Positions 1 to 5,754 of a stretch of 9,285 nt of DNA are shown here, piece by piece. The position numbers were made by a program, and so were the translations under genes. The number at the start of each line of letters is the position of its first letter. Within the stretch, counting starts at the first letter, position 1. Source of the DNA: DAOUCP01 sp034432155 (lineage in GTDB: Bacteria > Chloroflexota > Anaerolineae > Epilineales > Epilineaceae); assembly GCA_034432155.1 (NCBI GenBank), contig DAOUCP010000094.1, forward strand, positions 1 to 9,285. The letters are read 5' to 3'. The notes below the pieces were generated by a model. It had not been told where the DNA came from. It did no database searches and saw nothing but the letters and a program-made list of their open reading frames with translations.

Positions 1-2487
1 CCAGAGCGCCGGGTCCGTTTCCTGGAGCCGGGCGATCATTCGCCGCCGGGCAGCGGCATTGGAAGCGTGGGCGATCTCGGGGGCGTAGCGGGCAAAGAAG
101 GCCTGCTCCATGAGCTTGATCTTGGCCCACGGCGGATTGCCCAGAACGACGTCGAAGCCGCCGCCGGCGCCGTCCGCTGCGGCGCGTGCCATCCCGCCGT
201 CGGCGCTGTCCGCGGCCTCGTCTCCCCTCCGGCGGCCGAAGGCTCCGTCGTCCGCCTGGCCACCGGCCGGCCGCCCGGCGTGAGCAAGCACCTCCGGAAA
301 CTCGAGCCACCAGTGGAAGAAGCGCAGGTGGTGGGCGGCCGCTTGGACGACCTCCGCCGCCTCTGGTGACAGTTGGCCACGAAGAGCGTCGAGGACGTGC
401 TCACTGGTGACGACCGGCTGGCCCGACGCGTAGCGCTGGAAGAAGGCTGCCAGCCACGTGTCGGCCGCCAGACGGTAGCGCTGCCAGTCGGGATCCTGGG
501 CCAGCCGCTGGTAGAGCGCCTCTTTGGAGCGCACCTGCTCCGGCGTGTCGTCCGGCTTGGCCTCTAGCAACGCGATCCAGGACTTCCACGCTTCGAACGG
601 CTCCGGCGGAAGCCCGCCGAAGAGCGGCAGCTGGCCCGTGCGCAGCTGGGCATTGCGCCGGGCGGCAGCGGCGGCCACCGCCCCCTCGTCGCCCTCCAGC
701 GGCGCAAAGGCGCCATCCGGCAGCCCCCCTCGCAGCGGCCGCGGCTCGAGAAGCCCAAGCAGCGAATCGCCGCACCGCACGCGGTGCTCGAGAAAGGTAA
801 GCGGTTTGCCCTCGGCGTGGGACTCCAGCCACAGCGCCACGCGAGCCAGCGTCACCGCCAGCGGGTTCTTGTCGACGGCGTAGATGCAGTGGGCCACCAC
901 TTCGCGCATCGCCGCCCGCTGCGCTTCCGGCGACGGCTCATCTTCGCCCGTTCGCAAGCGGGCGAGCTCCTTCGCCAGCAGCCGGGCGGCCGCCAGAAGG
1001 AAGTGGCCCGAGCCGCTGGCCGGGTCGAGCATCTTGATGCTCAGAAGCGCCTGCGCCCGCAGCTCGGGCGGCGCAGCGGCCAGTCGCTCGCGGAGCACCG
1101 GCTCCAGAGCACTCGTCACGAGCTCGTTCACCAACTCCGGCGGGGTGTAGTAGGAGCCCGTGGTCTTGCGCTCACTACCGGGAACGAATCCGAAGCGCGG
1201 TGGACCGACGGCCGGCCACTGGAGCGTCGGTTCCTCGTCGAGCAAGCTCTCGTACACCGAGCCCAGTTCCTCGGTGTCCAGAGCGCCATAGTTCACCGCC
1301 CGCGCCGGGGCGCCCGGGCTCTCCTGGTAGAAGGCCAGGTGCCAGAAGGCAGTCAGAAGGTCCCGATTGGCGATTCGGCCTTCGTCAAGGTCCATCGCCT
1401 CAAACAGCTCGCCGTTCAGCGGCGGCACACCCAATCGCGCCGAGAGCTTGGCGTCGGCCAGGATTCGCCACAACGCCCGCAGCGAATGCCAGAGGTCCAC
1501 GTCGTCGCTCGGGGCCAGGCGATTCTCGGCCAGCCGGCGCAGGCGGCCTACCCCGTAGTGCTCCAGATACAGCCGATCGAGGCTGACGAGGCCCCGCTCT
1601 TCGGCCACCAGCAAGAACAACAAGCGATAGACAAGGCGCAGCAGCTGCTCGTAGAGCGCCTGCGGACCAGCTCGCTGCACCCAGTCCCGCAACGAATCGT
1701 TGGCCGGATGGGCCAAGAAGCCGTTCGCCAGCTCGGTCAGGCAGAGGGCCACCCCCTCGCGCAGGCGGTCGCGCACCCGGCCGCCCTGCTCCACCGACCA
1801 CCGGTAGTACTGCTCGAGAAAGCAGGCATCCGCCGCCTCCCCGTCGCGCGGCAGCCGGCTGCGGTGCATCAGGCGATAGAGGAGCTGAAAGTCTTCGAAC
1901 CGCTCCTCCTCCAGAATGGCCCCCAGATCGAACTCGATGTAGGCCTGGCGGCGCTGGAAGGTGGCGTCGCGCAACAGGCGGAGCAGCCGGCCGTTCGCCA
2001 CCAGCCCCCACAATGCCTCGCTGCGGTTCAGGTACTCCTGGACGAGGGCGTGCGGCGAGAGGCGGGGCCGGCCGGAGGCAGCCACCCGCCCCAGATCGCT
2101 GCGGACGCCGACCAGGTGGACCGGCGGCGCGGTTTCAGCCTCGCCGGCGCGGTGGGAGATGGCAAAGGTGAGCCCGTCCAGGTTGTAGGCCCGCGGGTTG
2201 TATCGCAGCTCGTAGCCCAGGCTGCTTAGAAAGGGAATCATCCAACCGTCGCGGGTCAGCGAGGTGGCGGGGTCACTCTCCGGCAGGCGCGCCAGCCGAC
2301 TCTGGAACACCTGCCAAAGGGCACGGGCTTCACTGAAGACGGTGGCAATCTCCTCAATGAGGCTACGCCGCGCTGGCAGACCGAAGTTCTCCGGCTGTTG
2401 ACCGGGAAGCTGGCCGGTCAGGGCGCACTCGAAGACATCGGGACCCAAGAGCCCGCCTTCGAGCCGACCTCGGAAGCCGACTCTCAT
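1..2487 (-). CDS. drmMI: N6-adenine DNA methylase, Eco57I/PglX style, likely DISARM class 1 DrmMI (C-terminus cut off by window edge)
   Basis: Likely transfers a methyl group from SAM to adenine in DNA, marking host DNA so that a linked restriction-like defence spares it. The 829 visible codons run open to base 1, so the C-terminus, where target recognition usually sits, is missing. SAM-binding motif I is DPASGSGHF (about 488-496), preceded by the family signature GSYYTPPELV (444-453). Catalytic motif IV is NPPW (784-787) in FDVVLGNPPW. The long N-terminal half (1-440) has no catalytic nuclease motif I can identify; a stretch near 145-190 (LSPHALVQEYLNR, then LWGLVANGRLLRLLRD) recalls the N-terminal regions of large methylases and HsdR-type proteins. 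A Gly/Ala/Asp/Arg-rich stretch of about 43 residues (735-777) precedes motif IV. The ATG at 2487 is chosen because GGAGG lies six bases upstream. It follows the SNF2 helicase gene by 70 bp in the same operon. The methylase family call is firm; the DrmMI assignment rests on the helicase partner and recalled similarity. A PglX-like or type IIG enzyme is the alternative. Confidence 0.85.
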   Translation of the reverse strand, partial: MRVGFRGRLEGGLLGPDVFECALTGQLPGQQPENFGLPARRSLIEEIATVFSEARALWQVFQSRLARLPESDPATSLTRDGWMIPFLSSLGYELRYNPRAYNLDGLTFAISHRAGEAETAPPVHLVGVRSDLGRVAASGRPRLSPHALVQEYLNRSEALWGLVANGRLLRLLRDATFQRRQAYIEFDLGAILEEERFEDFQLLYRLMHRSRLPRDGEAADACFLEQYYRWSVEQGGRVRDRLREGVALCLTELANGFLAHPANDSLRDWVQRAGPQALYEQLLRLVYRLLFLLVAEERGLVSLDRLYLEHYGVGRLRRLAENRLAPSDDVDLWHSLRALWRILADAKLSARLGVPPLNGELFEAMDLDEGRIANRDLLTAFWHLAFYQESPGAPARAVNYGALDTEELGSVYESLLDEEPTLQWPAVGPPRFGFVPGSERKTTGSYYTPPELVNELVTSALEPVLRERLAAAPPELRAQALLSIKMLDPASGSGHFLLAAARLLAKELARLRTGEDEPSPEAQRAAMREVVAHCIYAVDKNPLAVTLARVALWLESHAEGKPLTFLEHRVRCGDSLLGLLEPRPLRGGLPDGAFAPLEGDEGAVAAAAARRNAQLRTGQLPLFGGLPPEPFEAWKSWIALLEAKPDDTPEQVRSKEALYQRLAQDPDWQRYRLAADTWLAAFFQRYASGQPVVTSEHVLDALRGQLSPEAAEVVQAAAHHLRFFHWWLEFPEVLAHAGRPAGGQADDGAFGRRRGDEAADSADGGMARAAADGAGGGFDVVLGNPPWAKIKLMEQAFFARYAPEIAHASNAAARRRMIARLQETDPALW

Positions 2488-2561
2488 CGCCTGCCTCCGA
2501 GCGGCTGGCGCGCCGGCACCAGCCTCGCAACCCGCAGAGCGAGGCCTCCTGCCCTACTCAT
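2484..2561 (-). CDS. Possible 25-codon coupling ORF between helicase and methylase genes
   Basis: A tiny reading frame, MSRAGGLALRV... to ...PLGGRR, fills the gap between the two large genes. Its ATG overlaps the helicase TGA (ATGA) and its own TGA overlaps the methylase ATG (ATGA). GGGAGG sits six bases before its start, a strong ribosome binding site in a good position. The predicted peptide is small and basic (six arginines in 25 residues), with no recognisable domain. The most economical reading is that its translation hands ribosomes from the helicase gene to the methylase gene. It could also be a chance frame in GC-rich DNA, or a real small protein. No function is assigned. Confidence 0.35.
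   Translation of the reverse strand: MSRAGGLALRVARLVPARQPLGGRR
2494..2498 (-). promoter_or_regulatory. Ribosome binding site of the methylase gene
   Basis: GGAGG lies six bases before the ATG at 2487 and fixes that start. The surrounding 16 bases (GGAGGCAGGCGATGAG) match the site before the small ORF at 2561 (GGAGGCAACCGATGAG) in 14 positions. Confidence 0.7.
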
Positions 2562-5404
2562 CGGTTGCCTCCCACCGGCTCGAGCGCCAGCAGACCCAGG
2601 ACATCGACGGGATGCTGGGCCCGCACCGCCAGCCCTTCCGGCGAGCCACTGTCGGCTGCGCGCGCGACCCGCCGGTGCCTCTCGGCCAGCGCCGCCGCCC
2701 GTTCCTCGATCCGCTGTCGCAGGTCGGCCTCGTGCGCCGGGTAGTCGGCCAGCAACACCCGGATCCGGTCCCGCTTCGACGCCAGCGACAGATTGGCGTC
2801 GGGCTGCGCCGTGGCCAAGAGGCGCAGCGCCTCGTCGTCGGCCAGCCACTCGATCGGCGACACCCGATAGCCCATCACCCGCACCACCTCCGCGAACCAC
2901 GGCGTATGGTTCGGTCGCTCGAGGAGGTAGCGGATGCGAAGCAGCCATAGGACGGTCGGCCGCTCGACCGCCCGGGTGGCGATGACGCCGGCCCGCGCGG
3001 CGGTGGCCTGGCCGTGGCGGGTCAATGCTTCCTCCAGCAGAAAGACCGCCAGGGCGGACACGAAGCGGTGGTTGCGGCCCACGTAGTCGGCGCCCTCCGG
3101 CGTTGGCGATGCAAAGCTGATCCGCCAGCAACCCTCCTTGCGCTCCGGCAAGGCAAAGCGCACCGCCTCCGGCAAAGCGGCCAGCACATCGGCACCGAGC
3201 GGCACCCGGTAGACACCGGCCTGCTTCTCGGCCTTGACCGGCAGGCCGAGCCGTTGGGCAGCGGTCAACACGAAATCCTCCACGTCGGACGGGCAGCCCA
3301 GGACCGCGTCCGCGGACGCAAGCTCGCGTTCCACCTCTTCGGGCCGCACGCCGAGGTGGGCGAAGAGGGCGCGGCTCGCCCGCTCGCGCTCGGCATACGC
3401 TTCCCAGATGCGGTGCAGGACCTCCACCTCGGGTGGTGGGCCGAAATCCAGCGTCAGTTGCCCATGCTCGGTCCGCATCCTGGCCAGCAGCAACGCCTTG
3501 AACACCGCCTCCATCACGCTCTGGCTGTCGACCGGCACCGGCACCGACGTCCCCAGTGCCCGGCGGATCTCGCGCGCCTTGCACACCAGGACGTTCAGCA
3601 CCACGCCGTCGACGGGGTTGTCGCGGCCGTAGAGGCAGATGGCCTTCACCTGCGAGGCTGTCTGGCCGTAGCGGTCCACCCGCCCCTCCCGTTGCTCCAG
3701 ACGGTTCGGGTTCCAGGGCAGATCGTAGTGCACGACGGCAGTGAACTTCTCCTGCAGATTGATACCCTCCGAGAGACAGTCGGTAGCCACCAGCACCCGC
3801 GACCGGCTGGGGTCGATCTCGTCGATCCGGGCCAGCCGCTCCTCGTCCGCCTGGCGGCCGGTGACGCATACCACCTGCGTTTCGGCGGGCAGCACCTCGG
3901 CCAGCGACCGGGCCACGTACTCCGCGGTGGCCACAAAGCGGCACCATACGATGGGCTGGTAGCCTTCGGCCAATAGCTCGTGGAGGATCGCAACGAGGCC
4001 GGTGAGCTTGGTATCGGCCTTCGAGGCCTGCACCTCAGCGGCAAGCTTGCCGAGTTCCCGCAGCCGCGCCCGCTCGTTTGGGGGCAGGCTTGCCTCCGCT
4101 TCCTCGATCGGCGGTGTCGGCTGTTCGTCGTCGGTGCGATCGTCGCTCGACTCGAAGACGTAGCCGCCGAAATCCAGCTCTTCTTCGTCCGCCGCCTCGG
4201 CCAGCCGCAACCGGCGCGCGGCCAGCGCTGCCTCGGCCGCGGCCGGGCTGGACATCACGCAGCGCAGCAACGAGAGCGCCGCCCAGTGGCGCACCCGCTG
4301 ATGGCGCTCCGCAAGTGCCTCGCCGCTGCGGACAATCTCCGAGCAGAAGACATACGTTTGCTCGAACAGGCGCCGATAGAGGGGCGAGAGGGTGTAGGGG
4401 CAATCCTTGGCGAGGCGCTCGGGGAAGCATCGGCCCTCCCGCCATTCGGCCTCGATGTCGCGCCGCGTGCGCTGCACGAAGTGGGGCGCCAGCCGCCGGA
4501 CTTGCTCGGGCGTAAAGCGGCCCGCCTCGTAGCTCGCAAACTCGGGATCCAGGAGCGCCAACAGGGAGCGAAAGGCGGTCTCGATGCCGCTGTGCGGCGT
4601 GGCAGTCGCCAGCACCAAGTGGCGGTGTGGGTCGCTGGCCAGATCGCGCAACAGGCGATGGCGCTGCTGCTGGGCAGCATGCGGCGAATCGGCAGCGCCG
4701 TGAGCCTCGTCCACGATGACCAGCTCCGGAGCATGGAGCAAGAACAGGTGACGGTTGCGATCGCTTTTCAGAAAGTCAATCGAGGCCACCTGAATCGGAT
4801 AGTGCTCATAGATGGTCTTGGTGATGGGTTTGTCCCGCTCCAGGCGGGCGATGGTGCCGGAACGGATGACCACCGCTTCCAGGTTGAACTTCTGGGTCAG
4901 CTCCGCTTGCCATTGCTCGCACAGGTAGGGCGGACACAGGACTGCCAGGCGACGCACCTCGCCTCGATCCCAAAGCTCGCGCGCCACCAGGAGGGCCTCG
5001 ATCGTCTTGCCGACGCCCACGTCATCGGCAATGAACAGTCGCACCGGTCGCAAACCAAGCGCCATCAGCAACGGCACGAACTGGTAGTCGCGGGGACGGA
5101 TGGCAATCCGGCCCAACGACCGCAGCGGCGAGGCACCCTCGCGCAGCGTCAGCCGGGCAGCCTGCCAAAGGAGAAAGGCACCGGCGGCGTCGGAGACGTC
5201 GTCCGGGAGAGGCGGTGGAAAGCTGGCCGGCGCAAGCTGCTCGGTGGGCAAGTCGGCCGCGAGCAACGCAGACAGGTCGCGGCGCACCGCCACCGCTTGG
5301 TCGCTGGTGCCGGTGAGCGGACGCAGCCAGTAGACGCTTTCGTCCTCGTGGGGTAGGAGCACCCAATGGCGCTCCCGGAGCCGAACAATGGTGCCAGGAT
5401 TCAT
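2558..5404 (-). CDS. drmD: SNF2-family DEAD/DEAH helicase, likely DISARM class 1 DrmD
   Basis: ATP-driven DNA helicase or translocase of the SNF2 group, 948 aa, a usual length for DrmD. In DISARM it acts with the methylase and the DrmABC core against incoming phage DNA. The N-terminal lobe has Walker A DDVGVGKT (127-134), the DEAH box VDEAH (231-235) and motif III TATPHSG (267-273). An acidic stretch (403-440, rich in D and E) separates the two lobes. The C-terminal lobe has TDCLSEGINLQEKF (541-554) and motif VI QREGRVDRYGQ (571-581). The remaining 360 residues are the family-specific C-terminal region, with no nuclease motif that I can identify. The opening MNPGTIVRLRERHWVLLP and the segment LLWQAARLTLREG (79-91) fit DrmD-like proteins as I recall them. 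The ATG at 5404 has GGAG four bases upstream; an in-frame ATG at 5506 would add 34 low-complexity residues and is less likely. All helicase motifs are intact, so the enzyme should be active. The helicase family is certain; the DrmD name is likely, but this pair can also occur outside a complete DISARM locus. Confidence 0.9.
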   Translation of the reverse strand: MNPGTIVRLRERHWVLLPHEDESVYWLRPLTGTSDQAVAVRRDLSALLAADLPTEQLAPASFPPPLPDDVSDAAGAFLLWQAARLTLREGASPLRSLGRIAIRPRDYQFVPLLMALGLRPVRLFIADDVGVGKTIEALLVARELWDRGEVRRLAVLCPPYLCEQWQAELTQKFNLEAVVIRSGTIARLERDKPITKTIYEHYPIQVASIDFLKSDRNRHLFLLHAPELVIVDEAHGAADSPHAAQQQRHRLLRDLASDPHRHLVLATATPHSGIETAFRSLLALLDPEFASYEAGRFTPEQVRRLAPHFVQRTRRDIEAEWREGRCFPERLAKDCPYTLSPLYRRLFEQTYVFCSEIVRSGEALAERHQRVRHWAALSLLRCVMSSPAAAEAALAARRLRLAEAADEEELDFGGYVFESSDDRTDDEQPTPPIEEAEASLPPNERARLRELGKLAAEVQASKADTKLTGLVAILHELLAEGYQPIVWCRFVATAEYVARSLAEVLPAETQVVCVTGRQADEERLARIDEIDPSRSRVLVATDCLSEGINLQEKFTAVVHYDLPWNPNRLEQREGRVDRYGQTASQVKAICLYGRDNPVDGVVLNVLVCKAREIRRALGTSVPVPVDSQSVMEAVFKALLLARMRTEHGQLTLDFGPPPEVEVLHRIWEAYAERERASRALFAHLGVRPEEVERELASADAVLGCPSDVEDFVLTAAQRLGLPVKAEKQAGVYRVPLGADVLAALPEAVRFALPERKEGCWRISFASPTPEGADYVGRNHRFVSALAVFLLEEALTRHGQATAARAGVIATRAVERPTVLWLLRIRYLLERPNHTPWFAEVVRVMGYRVSPIEWLADDEALRLLATAQPDANLSLASKRDRIRVLLADYPAHEADLRQRIEERAAALAERHRRVARAADSGSPEGLAVRAQHPVDVLGLLALEPVGGNR

Positions 5405-5408
5405 CGCG

Positions 5409-5412
5409 CTCC
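5409..5412 (-). promoter_or_regulatory. Ribosome binding site of the helicase gene
   Basis: GGAG lies four bases before the ATG at 5404. It supports this start over the in-frame ATG at 5506. Confidence 0.5.
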
Positions 5413-5533
5413 GTTGTGGTAAGGCGAGAGCTCGCCAGCGGCGCCCACGTACGCCCCCAGCCTGCCGGGCTGTGCGGCCGGGACGACCATCCCCGGCCAG
5501 TTTCAAGGCGCAAGGGGGGCGCCTCGCGGCCGG

Positions 5534-5562
5534 ATTGTACGTGGGAGGGCGGCTCCGAACCA
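5534..5562 (-). promoter_or_regulatory. Putative promoter of the helicase-methylase operon
   Basis: On the minus strand, TACAAT (bases 5539-5534) is a five-of-six match to the -10 consensus and one of very few AT-rich spots in this GC-rich region. Exactly 17 bp upstream is TGGTTC (5562-5557), a poor -35 match (two of six). A weak -35 next to a good -10 often means the promoter depends on a regulator. Here the -35 coincides with the first of three 32-bp-spaced repeats. The start site would fall near 5527, giving a leader of about 120 bases before the helicase ATG. This is read by eye; no transcription data support it. Confidence 0.4.
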
Positions 5563-5630
5563 GTGGGTGACAGCTCGCCGGCAGCTACGAACCGGTCGGC
5601 GGCGGCCGGGCGGCGGCGGAGAACCGGTCG
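5557..5630. repeat. Three 10-bp direct repeats at exact 32-bp spacing, possible operator array
   Basis: GAACCAGTGG at 5557, GAACCGGTCG at 5589 and GAACCGGTCG at 5621 start exactly 32 bp apart, about three turns of the DNA helix, so all three face the same side. The second and third copies are identical over ten bases and stay similar beyond (next bases GCGGCGGCCGG versus TCGGGGGCCGG). The core ACCGGT of these two is palindromic. The first copy covers the putative -35 of the helicase operon. The layout suits cooperative binding by a regulator controlling the defence operon, mfd, or both. Chance recurrence in GC-rich DNA is possible. Confidence 0.45.
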
Positions 5631-5721
5631 TCGGGGGCCGGCATTTCGGCGCCAGCGCGCCACGGCCGCCCGTCGGACGCTGCCAGGTCAGCCCGCCAGG
5701 GCGAGCACACGCCCGGGGCCA

Positions 5722-5751
5722 TTGCGGGCAGGAAGGGCGCGGTGGTATCGT
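5722..5751 (+). promoter_or_regulatory. Weak candidate promoter of mfd
   Basis: TTGCGG (5722-5727) and TATCGT (5746-5751) are separated by 18 bp. They match the -35 at three and the -10 at four of six positions. Transcription would start near 5757, at or between the two candidate ATGs (5755 and 5761), which would make the mRNA leaderless or nearly so. The lack of a good ribosome binding site there agrees with this, but the promoter match is weak. Confidence 0.2.
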
Positions 5752-5754
5752 TGT

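Larger units (their letters stand above)
5405..5754. other. Divergent intergenic region between the helicase operon and mfd
   Basis: These 350 bases separate the starts of two divergent genes. They hold the putative operon promoter, the 32-bp-spaced repeats and a weak mfd promoter. Reading frames crossing the region continue into antisense of the flanking genes and show no protein-like composition. I see no tRNA, terminator hairpin or mobile element remnant here. Confidence 0.7.

Noticed and set aside
784..2229. 481-codon open frame on the plus strand opposite the methylase gene
   Set aside because: It is antisense to a gene with clear methylase motifs. Its translation is rich in Arg, Gln, His and Ala with no domain signature, as expected of an antisense frame in GC-rich DNA.
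2484..3947. 487-codon minus-strand frame overlapping the helicase gene, ending at the methylase start
   Set aside because: Most of it is an out-of-frame shadow of the helicase. Only its last 25 codons, which have their own ATG and ribosome binding site, are kept as a candidate.
3980..5356. 458-codon open frame on the plus strand opposite the helicase gene
   Set aside because: It lies fully antisense to the conserved helicase lobes and has no recognisable motif; it is an artefact of GC-rich codon use.
5405..5506. 34-codon N-terminal extension of the helicase starting at ATG 5506
   Set aside because: The extra residues are Arg/Gly/Ala-rich without conserved character, while ATG 5404 has a GGAG site and opens a family-like N-terminus.
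5571..5586. CAGCT repeated 11 bp apart in the intergenic region
   Set aside because: It is too short and has only two copies; chance is sufficient explanation.
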